This document shows positions 54,315 through 63,235 of a stretch of 64,000 bases of DNA, piece after piece. Under the pieces are notes generated by a model, which did not search any database, was not told the origin of the DNA, and was given only the letters and a program-made list of their open reading frames with translations. Positions within the stretch are counted from its first letter, which is position 1; each line of letters begins with the position of its first letter. Source of the stretch: Aliivibrio sp. (GTDB lineage: Bacteria; Pseudomonadota; Gammaproteobacteria; Enterobacterales; Vibrionaceae); contig JAESQY010000153.1 in NCBI GenBank assembly GCA_016764915.1, positions 1 to 64,000 on the forward strand. Reading direction: 5' to 3'. The translations under genes were made by a program, and so were the position numbers.

Positions 54315-55103
54315 CTATCCTTGTAATACCGAAGAGACCAGTAGTTGGGTATAGGGGTGTTGTGGGTCATCCAGTACTTGATCAGTAATACCCGTTTCAA
54401 CAATTCGGCTGTCTTTCATTACAATCAGGCGGTCAGCGAGCAGTCGGGCGACGGCAAGATCGTGGGTGACTATGATCACGGACAGACCAAGGTTAGTGAC
54501 TAGGTTACGAATTAAATCGAGCAGACGCGCTTGTACAGACACATCTAAGCCCCCTGTTGGTTCATCCATAAACACCAGTTTTGGATGCGTCACCAGGTTG
54601 CGAGCAATTTGTAAGCGTTGCTGCATGCCGCCTGAAAAAGTAATGGGGTAGTCGTCGATACGATCCAACGGTATCTCAACATCACTGAGCCACTTTTCCG
54701 CTTGAGTGCGAATTTGGCCATAGTGACGATCGCCGATGGCCATCAAACGTTCACCGATATTACCTCCTGCTGACACTCGAGCTCTAAGCCCGTCCATAGG
54801 GTGTTGATGAACCACTCCCCATTCCGTTCTTAACAGTCGGCGGCGCTCTCTATCTGGTTGTTGGTAGAGGTCGATCTGCTTACCGACTTGCTGATAATGT
54901 ACTGTGCCGCTCTCTGGTGTCTCTCTGCCTGACAGCACTCTGAGCAAGGTGCTTTTTCCTGATCCTGATTCACCAACAATGCCCAGAACCTCCCCTGGAT
55001 ACAGTTGCAGATCGATCTCCTGACACCCCTTACCCGCAGAATAAAGTTTGGATAAACCAGACACATCAAGTAGAGGCTGATCGTTATCTGATTGATTTAA
55101 CAT
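54315..55103 (-). CDS. phnK: C-P lyase core-associated ABC-type ATPase
   Basis: A 262-residue ABC ATPase with Walker [17 protein letters not shown], the Q-loop region [20 protein letters not shown] typical of PhnK, signature [16 protein letters not shown] and Walker [14 protein letters not shown]. PhnK docks on PhnJ in the core complex. The ATG at 55103 overlaps the phnJ stop. Confidence 0.93.
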   Translation of the reverse strand: MLNQSDNDQPLLDVSGLSKLYSAGKGCQEIDLQLYPGEVLGIVGESGSGKSTLLRVLSGRETPESGTVHYQQVGKQIDLYQQPDRERRRLLRTEWGVVHQHPMDGLRARVSAGGNIGERLMAIGDRHYGQIRTQAEKWLSDVEIPLDRIDDYPITFSGGMQQRLQIARNLVTHPKLVFMDEPTGGLDVSVQARLLDLIRNLVTNLGLSVIIVTHDLAVARLLADRLIVMKDSRIVETGITDQVLDDPQHPYTQLLVSSVLQG

Positions 55104-55966
55104 GGTGAAGTCTCCTGTTGTTCGTTGCAATAATCTGTATCTGAGCAGACATACATTCGACTGCCTTTGTCATCGGTGACCACTTCATCAAGGAAGGTAT
55201 GAGTGGCACCACAAATTGCGCAGGGCTCTTCCCATTTCTGTATTTCAAAAGGGTAATCTTCAAAATCTAAGCTCTTTACATCCGTAAAAGGTGGAATGGC
55301 ATAAATACGCTTCTCTCGCCCTGCTCCAAACAATTGCAGAGCGGGCATGCGATCCATTTTGGGGTTATCAAATTTTGGGATCGGTGACGGGTCCATGATG
55401 TAACGTTGATTGACCATGACCGGATACGCGTAAGAGGTGGCAATGTGTCCGTAACGTGCGATGTCCTCGTAAAGCTTGACGTGCATGATTCCGTACTCGC
55501 TCAGTGCGTGCATCTTTCTGGTTTCCGTCTCTCTAGGTTCAAGAAAGCGAAGTGGCTCAGGGATAGGCACTTGATAGACTAAGATCTGCCCTTTGCACAT
55601 TGGTTTTTCCGGAATACGGTGGCGTGTCTGAATGATACTGGCCTGTTCGGTTTTTTCTGTGGTGTTAGCTTGTGCTACTTTTTTAAAAAATTGACGAATC
55701 GAAACCGCATTGGTGGTGTCATCCGCGCCTTGATCGATCACTTTAAGCACATCCTGTCGGCCAATGATTGAAGCGGTGATTTGAATACCACCGGTCCCCC
55801 AGCCATAAGGCATTGGCATCTCTTTACCGCCAAAAGGTACTTGGTAACCTGGAATAGCGATCGCCTTTAAAATGGCACGGCGGATCATGCGTTTGGTCTG
55901 TTCATCTAAAAAGCCGTAGTTGTAACCTTGCTCATCAGATGTGGTTTCATTGTATGTGTTAGTCAT
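55097..55966 (-). CDS. phnJ: Carbon-phosphorus lyase, radical SAM subunit
   Basis: A 289-residue protein with the C-terminal Cys set 249, 252, 274 and 280 (EEPCAICGATHTF; YVCSDTDYC), spaced as in E. coli PhnJ, which holds the 4Fe-4S cluster and the radical-bearing Cys. YGWGTGGIQITASIIGRQDV and HVKLYEDIARYGHIATSY also match. It cleaves the C-P bond of ribose 1-phosphonate 5-phosphate. The ATG at 55966 is used; it overlaps phnI. Confidence 0.95.
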   Translation of the reverse strand: MTNTYNETTSDEQGYNYGFLDEQTKRMIRRAILKAIAIPGYQVPFGGKEMPMPYGWGTGGIQITASIIGRQDVLKVIDQGADDTTNAVSIRQFFKKVAQANTTEKTEQASIIQTRHRIPEKPMCKGQILVYQVPIPEPLRFLEPRETETRKMHALSEYGIMHVKLYEDIARYGHIATSYAYPVMVNQRYIMDPSPIPKFDNPKMDRMPALQLFGAGREKRIYAIPPFTDVKSLDFEDYPFEIQKWEEPCAICGATHTFLDEVVTDDKGSRMYVCSDTDYCNEQQETSPC

Positions 55967-57056
55967 GGTTCGATGATCCTTTTGGTTCGTCGCGCAGTTC
56001 ATGCTCTTTTTGAAGCTTACGAATCAGTTCCAGCTCGGATTGAAAATCCACGTAGTGGGGCAGTTTTAGGTGTGAGACAAAACCAGCGGCTTCCACATTG
56101 TCACCATGAGACAAAATAAATTCTTGATCTTGCGCTGGACCTTCGACGGGTTCGTCTAATTCTTCGGCTTGTAGTGCACGATCAACCAAGGCCATCGACA
56201 TCGCTTTTCTCTCGCCAGATCCAAAAGAGACGCCATAACCTCGAGTAAACTGAGGTTTGATCTCTTTCGAGCCTGAAAAACCATTAATCATCTGGCATTC
56301 AGTCAGTTCAATGTCACCAATATCAATGTCAAAACCTAACTCTTCAGGACAGAGTGAAATCAATACACTGCCGGTGCGAATTTCGGCAGCAAACGGGTGG
56401 TTACGACCATATCCTCGTTGAGTGGAATAACCCATCGACAATAAGAAGCCTTCATCGCTGCGCATCAGCTGTTGGAGACGAGCGCTGCGTGTGGCCGGGT
56501 AGGTTGGTGGGTGCATAGTAATATCTTCAGCGACCTCTCCATCATCCAGCGGTTCCGGAGTCAGGCCTTGCTGCTCAAGAATTGACATCACTTGCGGACA
56601 GGGCTCAATGGGTGTTTGAGTGCTCTCTGTGATGATGTCGATTTGCGCTTCGGATTCGGCCATCAGAGTGAAATCGAGCAAGCGGTGGGTATAATCCAAC
56701 GTTGGGCCGAGCACCTGTCCTCCGGGCAAATCTTTAAACGTTGCTGAAATGCGTCGTTCGATCTCCATCGTGCTGGTATCTACAGGTTTGCTAGTGGCAA
56801 ATCGGGACAACGTGGTGCGGTATGCGCGTAACAGAAAAATCGCTTCAACTAAGTCTCCACTGGCTTGCTTGATGGCTAAAGCAGCCAATTGAGTATCAAA
56901 AATACCCCCTTCTGTCATTACGCGATCGACAGAGCTGCTGAGTTGTTGTTCGATGTGTTCTACCGTCAATTCATTACCCGTTCCTCGACGCTTCAGATCT
57001 TGCAGGCGGTGAGCGGCTTGGATGGCTTTTTCGCCTCCTTTTACTGCAACGTACAT
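55959..57056 (-). CDS. phnI: C-P lyase core subunit, nucleosidase-like
   Basis: A 365-residue subunit beginning MYVAVKGGEKAIQAAHRLQD, as in all PhnI, with QLMRSDEGFLLSMGYSTQRG YGRNHPFAAEIR and GYGVSFGSGERKAMSMALVD. With PhnG, PhnH and PhnL it attaches phosphonate to the ribose of ATP. It overlaps phnH by 16 bases. Confidence 0.95.
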   Translation of the reverse strand: MYVAVKGGEKAIQAAHRLQDLKRRGTGNELTVEHIEQQLSSSVDRVMTEGGIFDTQLAALAIKQASGDLVEAIFLLRAYRTTLSRFATSKPVDTSTMEIERRISATFKDLPGGQVLGPTLDYTHRLLDFTLMAESEAQIDIITESTQTPIEPCPQVMSILEQQGLTPEPLDDGEVAEDITMHPPTYPATRSARLQQLMRSDEGFLLSMGYSTQRGYGRNHPFAAEIRTGSVLISLCPEELGFDIDIGDIELTECQMINGFSGSKEIKPQFTRGYGVSFGSGERKAMSMALVDRALQAEELDEPVEGPAQDQEFILSHGDNVEAAGFVSHLKLPHYVDFQSELELIRKLQKEHELRDEPKGSSNHD

Positions 57057-57658
57057 GTTAACGCCTCCGTATCAGTGAGTGTTACTTGTGTTGATCGAGG
57101 TAGAGCCATCAGTTGAGTGCCACAGGTAAATAAAATATCAATACCTAAAGGTTGTGAACGTTGGATTTGCGCAATTTGTTGGAGTAAATCAGAATCAATA
57201 CCATCAACACGGACGGTTCTATGTCCATCGATTCCGGGACCCATCAGAGACAGGTTAGCGCCGCTATCAAACCCGCTGACTTGAATCGCTAGGGTGGTAT
57301 TCGTTTCTGGATATTCGGCACTGCCCCAACAGAAATCGGATAATTGCAGCGGCTTGTTTTGCATTGCAACGGCAAAACAGGCGGTGTTGGCGGTATCAGA
57401 TAATGGGGTATTAACGTGAAATTTTAAATTTTGTGTGAGTTCTTCGTCGTGTTTCATTGCTTCACATAGCCATACCGAAGTACTGCTGTCCGCCAATGAC
57501 AGTAATAACTGCGTGGTAGCACTGTTAGCGCAACCAAAACTGAAATCATCACTGAAAGTTTGCAGGCTACCCGGTGAAGAAATAGCCTCTAATACTTGAC
57601 GAAAGATGGTTTGAGCATCATGAATCGGGTTATTGAATCCAGGCTTTACGAGGTTCAT
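57041..57658 (-). CDS. phnH: C-P lyase core subunit
   Basis: A 205-residue protein with the PhnH pattern (FNNPIHDAQTIFRQVLEAIS, SPGSLQTF; GSAEYPETNTTLAIQV; LMGPGIDGHRTVRVDGID; GIDILFTCGTQLMALPRST). It is a structural partner of PhnG, PhnI and PhnJ. ATGA-type overlap with phnG. Confidence 0.93.
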   Translation of the reverse strand: MNLVKPGFNNPIHDAQTIFRQVLEAISSPGSLQTFSDDFSFGCANSATTQLLLSLADSSTSVWLCEAMKHDEELTQNLKFHVNTPLSDTANTACFAVAMQNKPLQLSDFCWGSAEYPETNTTLAIQVSGFDSGANLSLMGPGIDGHRTVRVDGIDSDLLQQIAQIQRSQPLGIDILFTCGTQLMALPRSTQVTLTDTEALTCTLQ

Positions 57659-58110
57659 TCGTCTTCTCCTCTGACTATGGTGAAAAATTCCACTTTACTG
57701 GTGGCAATTTGCTGGCGTCGATGATTGGTTTTTTCTGCCATTGTTGCTTTCAACGGGTCGATGACCTGCAAACGCAATTGTTCGACGTAATCGTTGTTTT
57801 GCATCAAAGCATCAATCAATGCGGCCAGATACGCATGCTCTTTGTTACGGTCTTTTATATAGCTGTATCCCATCTCACCACTTGGCAGTTTGACGACACT
57901 GCGAGTGACGGTCATGTCGCCAATATTGAATGGGTTACCTGTGCTGCCCATACGAGATTGAACTTGAATCAATCCTGTTTCTGTAGCGCGAATAATTTGA
58001 TGATCCGGTGATAGATCGAGCTGACTCCAGCTGTTTTTTAGGTGTAAAAAGTCGGTCCTAGCGAGTGCTGACATCCAGCCTTGTCGCTCGGATTTTTCAG
58101 TGTTGTTCAT
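57655..58110 (-). CDS. phnG: C-P lyase core subunit
   Basis: A 151-residue protein of PhnG type (RQGWMSALARTDFLHLKNSW; RPxETGLIQVQSRMGSTGNP-like stretch RATETGLIQVQSRMGSTGNP; DMTVTRSVVKLPSGEMGYSYIKDRNKEHA). It forms the core complex with PhnH, PhnI and PhnJ. Directly follows phnF (1 base apart). Confidence 0.93.
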   Translation of the reverse strand: MNNTEKSERQGWMSALARTDFLHLKNSWSQLDLSPDHQIIRATETGLIQVQSRMGSTGNPFNIGDMTVTRSVVKLPSGEMGYSYIKDRNKEHAYLAALIDALMQNNDYVEQLRLQVIDPLKATMAEKTNHRRQQIATSKVEFFTIVRGEDE

Positions 58111-58111
58111 G

Positions 58112-58816
58112 TTAATGCTCCAGTACGATTTCGATCATGTCAGAACGGGTATATGAGCAAGAGTACTCCTGGACCTGTTCGGTCTGGCTTACCACATTGA
58201 CCGTTCTAAAAATAATAAGTGGCGTGTTATCCGACAGCTTTAACTGTTTTCGCTCTTGGCGGTTTGGCATCCTTGAACGCAGTTTGGTGAACTTTCGTGT
58301 CAGCTCAGTATCGAGCTGTTGATGGATGAACTGATGCAGTGAGCCACTTTCGAAGTGCTGCAATGGTGCCCACCAATCTAAGTTAGGAAGAAAATGCTCA
58401 ATCAAACTGCAGGGCAATCCATTGATGACCCGGAGTGTGGTGAGCTTAATGACTTGGCTCTCTTGTTCTATATTCAACATCTTGGCTAAGTGCTCACTGG
58501 CGTTGATTAACTGACGACTTATCACTTCACAACGGGGGACATAACCTTGTTTAGTCAGGTTGTGAGTAAAGTGTGCCTCTGCATTTAAAGGGTAAGCATA
58601 AGGTTGCCTGATCACCTGATTACCTCGGCCTTGTTGACGCTCGATCAACCCACAAAATACCAACTCATCGATGGCACGCCTGACAGTGTGTCGATTGACT
58701 TTAAACCGATCGGCAAGGCGCGATTCAGAAGGTAGGAAGTCACCGGCGCGAAAGTGATGTTGTACCTCCTGTTCAAGTTGCTTTGCTATGTCCATGTAAA
58801 TTTGCATGCCATTCAT
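58112..58816 (-). CDS. phnF: GntR/HutC-family regulator of phosphonate genes
   Basis: A 234-residue regulator: GntR HTH (FLPSESRLADRFKVNRHTVR, RAIDELVFCGLIERQQGRGN) and UTRA domain (CEVISRQLINASEHLAKMLN; NGLPCSLIEHFLPNLDWW). It sits between phnE and phnG as in E. coli. Three start codons are close together; the outermost is used. An imperfect palindrome lies 7 bases upstream. Confidence 0.9.
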   Translation of the reverse strand: MNGMQIYMDIAKQLEQEVQHHFRAGDFLPSESRLADRFKVNRHTVRRAIDELVFCGLIERQQGRGNQVIRQPYAYPLNAEAHFTHNLTKQGYVPRCEVISRQLINASEHLAKMLNIEQESQVIKLTTLRVINGLPCSLIEHFLPNLDWWAPLQHFESGSLHQFIHQQLDTELTRKFTKLRSRMPNRQERKQLKLSDNTPLIIFRTVNVVSQTEQVQEYSCSYTRSDMIEIVLEH

Positions 58817-58822
58817 CCATTA

Positions 58823-58838
58823 AGTTATCTAGACAAGT
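58823..58838. promoter_or_regulatory. Candidate PhnF operator
   Basis: AGTTATCTAGACAAGT is an imperfect palindrome around TCTAGA (12 of 16 positions symmetrical) between phnE and phnF. The TTGTCTA core recurs upstream of phnC (61696 and 61756). Inferred by position and repetition. Confidence 0.35.
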
Positions 58839-58850
58839 ACGCTCAAAATT

Positions 58851-59651
58851 TTAAATGTACGCTTTGCGAATGTGCTGCGAGGAGATGTCAATCAGACTCA
58901 CAGTGACGATGATGACCAGCATAATGGCGGCCGTTTGTTGGAACTGAAATCCACGAATGGCCTCCCATAACAACACACCGACTCCGCCAGCACCGACCAT
59001 GCCGACTACTGTGGCGGAGCGAACGTTGGATTCGAAGCGGTATAAAGTGAAGGATATCCACAGTGGTAATACTTGCGGAATAACGCCGTATATGATCTCC
59101 TCAAGTTTGTTGGCTCCTGTTGCTCGAACTCCCTCCACTGGACCTAAATCAATGGCTTCGACCGCTTCAGAAAACAGTTTTGCTAGTACCCCTGTGGTGT
59201 GAATAAACAGCGCCATGACACCCGCGAAAGGACCAAGACCTACCGCTACCACAAACAGCATGGCGAACACCATTTCATTAATGGCTCGTGTTGAATCCAT
59301 TAGTCTTCTTGTTGGCTGATAAACCCATGCCGGTACAATGTTATCTGCACACAAAAGGCCCAAAGGGATTGAAAATATCAGTGCCAATACCGTGCCCCAA
59401 ATGGCAATTTGTATCGTGATTAACGTCTCTGATACATAGAGTTCCCAGTGTGAAAAATCCGGGGGGAAGAAGTCATTGGCAAGCACAACCATATTGTCGA
59501 AGTCGGTGACAAGTTGAACTGGATTCATTTCAGCACCTTGCCATGCCCATGCAAGTACCCAAGCGATGACGATTAAAGAAATGAACTGCTTTAGCTTTTG
59601 TTGCCAGCTTTGATTGATGCTTACCGTGCTTATTGAAATATTGGCGTTCAT
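58851..59651 (-). CDS. phnE: Phosphonate ABC transporter permease
   Basis: A 266-residue permease with about six spans and the EAA-type loop [29 protein letters not shown]. It closely follows E. coli PhnE ([54 protein letters not shown]). ATG at 59651 is preferred, with GAG upstream; ATG at 59663 is possible but lies directly at the end of the terminator T-run. Expression must pass the attenuator after phnD. Confidence 0.92.
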   Translation of the reverse strand: MNANISISTVSINQSWQQKLKQFISLIVIAWVLAWAWQGAEMNPVQLVTDFDNMVVLANDFFPPDFSHWELYVSETLITIQIAIWGTVLALIFSIPLGLLCADNIVPAWVYQPTRRLMDSTRAINEMVFAMLFVVAVGLGPFAGVMALFIHTTGVLAKLFSEAVEAIDLGPVEGVRATGANKLEEIIYGVIPQVLPLWISFTLYRFESNVRSATVVGMVGAGGVGVLLWEAIRGFQFQQTAAIMLVIIVTVSLIDISSQHIRKAYI

Positions 59652-59669
59652 TGGAATTCTCATTTTATT

Positions 59670-59699
59670 AAAAAAGGGTTGAGGAATGATCCTCAACCC
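59670..59699 (-). terminator. Attenuator-like terminator between phnD and phnE
   Basis: GGGTTGAGG and CCTCAACCC form a perfect 9-bp stem with a 6-base loop, followed on the minus strand by six T. It sits inside the phn operon, 7 bases after the phnD stop and just before phnE, so it should reduce downstream expression relative to phnCD. Confidence 0.85.
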
Positions 59700-59705
59700 A
59701 AATCG

Positions 59706-60704
59706 TTATTTTTCCATTGCTTCCAGCGCAGCCATTTGGCGGTTTAGCGCGGATAGCTTAGATTTGACCTGATCGATTTTGGCCAGCGTGGTCTCATCCA
59801 TATTGCTGTGATGAGAGAGTTGATTCAGTTTTTTGAACAGTGACAATTGACGGATAGGTAGCAGCTGCAAGTCAGACGATGCTTTGAACGGTGCCCAATC
59901 GAGCTCCTTTAGAATCGCTTTCTCTTTTGGATTACCTGTTTTTCCATAGGTCATGAAGAAGTCATAGATCGCATCCTTGGTCGCTTCAGGGAGGTTTTTA
60001 CGCCATACGATTGGATCGGCAGGAATTAACGGAGACTTCCAGATAACCTTAATGTTTTTGGCTTTTTCGGCGTTGTTGCGACTAAAGCGGCGCAAGCTTT
60101 CAGTGTTATTGGTTGCGACATCAACTTGCTTGTTGGTGACGGCAAAGAGATTGACTTCATGGCTAGAATTCAAGGTGCGTTTGAACTCAGAAGGTTGAAC
60201 CTGATTTTTAGCAAATACGTAATATGAAGGAACCAGATAACCTGAGGTTGAGTTAGGATCGCCGTTGCCAAACGCCAATTCAGAACGCTTGCTCAACATA
60301 TCTTCTACTGTGTTGATTGGGCTGTCTTTGTGGGTAATCAGCAGGCTCCAATACCCAGGATTACCCTCTACATCTGAGGTTTGAGCAAAGATTTGGCCGC
60401 CTGCACGATCCACCGCTTCCATGGCTGATTTGTTGCCATACCAAGCAATATCAACCTTATCGAAACGCATACCTTGAACAATACCCGCGTAATCTGGTGC
60501 GAAATACGCTTTTACTTTTACTCCTAATTTTTGGCTCATTGCTTCGATGAAGGGGTTCCACGATGTTCTTAGGTTTTGCTGTGATTCGGTGGAAATAATG
60601 CCGAAATTTAGTGTTGTTAGTGGTTTTTCGTTAGCCGATGCCGGAGCACAAACTGAGGCCGCTATGGCTACATAAAGTGAAATTTTTCGAATTGCACGTA
60701 ACAT
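59706..60704 (-). CDS. phnD: Phosphonate-binding periplasmic protein
   Basis: A 332-residue protein with a signal peptide (ISLYVAIAASVCAPASANE) and the PhnD fold (LNFGIISTESQQNLRTSWNP; DIAWYGNKSAMEAVDRAGGQ; GNPGYWSLLITHKDSPIN; FGNGDPNSTSGYLVPSYYVF). It delivers phosphonates to PhnE/PhnC. The strong terminator after it fits the need for excess binding protein. Confidence 0.95.
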   Translation of the reverse strand: MLRAIRKISLYVAIAASVCAPASANEKPLTTLNFGIISTESQQNLRTSWNPFIEAMSQKLGVKVKAYFAPDYAGIVQGMRFDKVDIAWYGNKSAMEAVDRAGGQIFAQTSDVEGNPGYWSLLITHKDSPINTVEDMLSKRSELAFGNGDPNSTSGYLVPSYYVFAKNQVQPSEFKRTLNSSHEVNLFAVTNKQVDVATNNTESLRRFSRNNAEKAKNIKVIWKSPLIPADPIVWRKNLPEATKDAIYDFFMTYGKTGNPKEKAILKELDWAPFKASSDLQLLPIRQLSLFKKLNQLSHHSNMDETTLAKIDQVKSKLSALNRQMAALEAMEK

Positions 60705-60738
60705 TGTTCGATTCCTTTTGAGTAAATGTGACTATTGA

Positions 60739-61596
60739 TTAACTGTTGACGGTTGATTGAGGTATTTCAATCGGTGACAAAGAGTCCGGCATGTTTGGGA
60801 AGTTTCCTTCAACAATGACGCCTGCTTCTTCAGTTTTCCCTTTGTATAAATCATGCAGCTGAGAGGTTGAAAGTCCTGCACTGCTGCCTTGGTAAAAAAT
60901 ATGGCCATCGCGAAGTGCGATCACGTGTTCGCAGTAGTTCTTAGCGTGTTCCACTTGATGAAGTGTCACGATGACCGGAATATTCTCTTGTTGATTGATT
61001 TGCTGTAACAGCTCCATCACAATGCGAGATGACTCCGGGTCAAGCGAAGCAATAGGCTCGTCTGCAAAAATGATTTTGGCGTCTTGCATCAGAGCTCGAG
61101 CAATAGCCACACGCTGCTGTTGACCGCCCGACAGTGTTGATACACGCTGGTGAGCAAAGTCTGCCATGTCTACTCGATTTAATGCTTCTAATGCTTTGTC
61201 TTGTTGTGCTTGAGTGAATCGGCCAGTGAAAGACCGCCACCAAGGTGTATCGCTTAAGGCACCAATTAAGACGTTGGTTATTACCGTTAAGCGATTCACC
61301 AAATTAAATTGTTGGAAGATAAACCCGGCGTGTGAGCGTGTAGCACGAATGTTTTTGTGGATTTTCCCCGCTTGTTGTACAGGTTGTCCCATGATGCTGA
61401 TACAGCCCGCTTGTTGTTTGTTACTGTCCCCTGCCACTAATCCGTTTAGGTGACGAAGCAAGGTCGACTTTCCAGAACCCGATGGACCAAGCAGTGCAGT
61501 CATGCCCTGATGGCTTAAGTCTAAATTAATGTCGTTCAACGCTCGGTTTTGATCGAACGTTTTATTTAATGCTGTAACGCTAACGATGCTGTTCAT
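60739..61596 (-). CDS. phnC: Phosphonate ABC transporter ATPase
   Basis: A 285-residue ABC ATPase with Walker [21 protein letters not shown], signature STLSGGQQQRVAIARALMQD and Walker B AKIIFADEPIASLDPES. The segment FIFQQFNLVNRLTVITNVLI is typical of PhnC. It is the first gene of the operon. A Pho box lies 46 bases upstream. Confidence 0.94.
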   Translation of the reverse strand: MNSIVSVTALNKTFDQNRALNDINLDLSHQGMTALLGPSGSGKSTLLRHLNGLVAGDSNKQQAGCISIMGQPVQQAGKIHKNIRATRSHAGFIFQQFNLVNRLTVITNVLIGALSDTPWWRSFTGRFTQAQQDKALEALNRVDMADFAHQRVSTLSGGQQQRVAIARALMQDAKIIFADEPIASLDPESSRIVMELLQQINQQENIPVIVTLHQVEHAKNYCEHVIALRDGHIFYQGSSAGLSTSQLHDLYKGKTEEAGVIVEGNFPNMPDSLSPIEIPQSTVNS

Positions 61597-61641
61597 AGAG
61601 TGAACCTTCTGTTTAATTCAGCTCTATCCTGCGTGGTGTTA

Positions 61642-61659
61642 ATGACGGTTTTATTGCAG
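61642..61659 (-). promoter_or_regulatory. Pho box upstream of phnC
   Basis: The minus strand reads CTGCAATAAAACCGTCAT, agreeing with the PhoB consensus CTGTCATAAAACTGTCAT at 15 of 18 positions. It lies 46 bases before the phnC start, so the operon is likely induced by PhoB under phosphate limitation. The rest of 61597-61855 holds no gene. Confidence 0.65.
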
Positions 61660-61855
61660 CTAAATGTCGTTTTCTAATCGTAGAGTATTGGTCATTTGTC
61701 TAAGGTGCTTGTTTTTAAAGGAGGTATTAGGCGATGAAGAAATGATAAGGCGGAGTTGTCTAGTTGGGGTATTCATCAAAGGTTCACTCTTCACTCCCTT
61801 TTGATTTGAACTGGGTCACAAATAAAAAGAGATTAGAAATGAATAAGTCGTAACT

Positions 61856-63235
61856 TTACTGTTTAAATCCGGTTAGGCTGACTTTAATCCCTCCATCCGG
61901 TTTGTTGATAATGTGAAACATCAAGTCGTGTTGTTCGCAAACTTGTTTCACAATGGTTAAACCTAACCCATTGCCAATATTGAGTTTGTTTAGGCTAACA
62001 TGGGGCTCTGTAACATATTCTAATTGTGGTTCAGGGATACCAGGACCACTGTCTTCAACCGTGATCACTACTTGATTTTGTACTGGATTATGTTGAATGC
62101 TAACTTCAATCTGGTTTGCCATTTCGGACTGTCTACCATATTGGTGTGCATTCTCTACAAGGTTGATCAGTGCAGTTTGCAACATAATCGGGTCGACATT
62201 TCTTATTAAAGAGTCGGTTGACGAGTGGAAAACCAGTTGTTGTTGATCCGCATAAATAGCGGGAGCCATGTCGATACAAACTGCTTTGCACAATTCAACC
62301 AAATCTGCGTTTTGCCAAAATTCCTCATCAATTAAATCTCGCTTAGACTTTGCATAATGAAGCAGCTGCTGGGTTAAACGTGTCATGTATTGAATCTTTT
62401 TTTCGACAAACTCAATTTTTTGTAACTCAGGCTCTTTTTTATACAGTTCTATCTGCATCTTCATTTCAGCTAAGGGTGTTTTTAGCTGATGGGAGAGATC
62501 GGCGTTAAAACGCTGGGTATTATCAATGGTTTTTTGTAGCCTCAGCATTAAACGGTTAAGAGCACTGATCAGCTCGCTGATTTCAGTAGGAGCACGAGTC
62601 ACAATCGGGTTTAAATTAAACTCAGAACGGGTTGAAATCTGCTTTTGAATTCTTCGTATTGGATTTAAGCCCCATTTGAGCGTTAAATAGGTGATCACCG
62701 CTGAAATGATACAGAGGACAATAGCGGCCATAGACATGAAAAGTGTAATTTCGTTTAGAATCTGTTGCCGGCCTTGCAGTGATTCAGCAATCACGATTTT
62801 AGCAATGCCTTTGGAGTAGGGGAAGTGGACCTCCACAGCGCGTAATTCGGTTCCGGCATAAACCGTATCGTAATAGTAATATCGCCGTTTGCTGTCGTTT
62901 CTATCCGGGTTAACCTGCTGGTAAAATTTAAGCCCAATGGCCCCTGCGAGTAGTTTGTTTTCTGCATTTTCAATACGATAAAATACTTTTTCATTACGAG
63001 CTGTACTTAACGAGTCGATAGAAAAGTAATCCATGTTTAGATGTAACTCTCCCCGTTTCATCACCAGTTTTTCTTGAATGTTGGTCGCGACAGCTAGCAG
63101 CATATTATCAAACAGCGCTTCGGTCTTTTTCTCGACAAATGAGGTGGTAATAGCGAAAAAAAACAGCGTTAGACACAAAAAGGAGATGAGAATCCCAAGA
63201 AATAGACGTCTAAATAGTGAACCTGAATTAGTCAT
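61856..63235 (-). CDS. Membrane sensor histidine kinase (TctE/QseC-like)
   Basis: A 459-residue kinase: first span at about 9-30, periplasmic sensor to about 165, second span (LFMSMAAIVLCIISAVITYL), HAMP-like linker, phospho-acceptor His in FNADLSHQLKTPLAEM, N-box LINLVENAHQYGR and G-boxes DSGPGIPE and GNGLGLTIVKQV. The N-terminal domain resembles the 2CSK_N type of TctE and QseC. Its start overlaps the response-regulator gene by 8 bases. No transporter target is adjacent; the stimulus is unknown. Confidence 0.88.
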   Translation of the reverse strand: MTNSGSLFRRLFLGILISFLCLTLFFFAITTSFVEKKTEALFDNMLLAVATNIQEKLVMKRGELHLNMDYFSIDSLSTARNEKVFYRIENAENKLLAGAIGLKFYQQVNPDRNDSKRRYYYYDTVYAGTELRAVEVHFPYSKGIAKIVIAESLQGRQQILNEITLFMSMAAIVLCIISAVITYLTLKWGLNPIRRIQKQISTRSEFNLNPIVTRAPTEISELISALNRLMLRLQKTIDNTQRFNADLSHQLKTPLAEMKMQIELYKKEPELQKIEFVEKKIQYMTRLTQQLLHYAKSKRDLIDEEFWQNADLVELCKAVCIDMAPAIYADQQQLVFHSSTDSLIRNVDPIMLQTALINLVENAHQYGRQSEMANQIEVSIQHNPVQNQVVITVEDSGPGIPEPQLEYVTEPHVSLNKLNIGNGLGLTIVKQVCEQHDLMFHIINKPDGGIKVSLTGFKQ

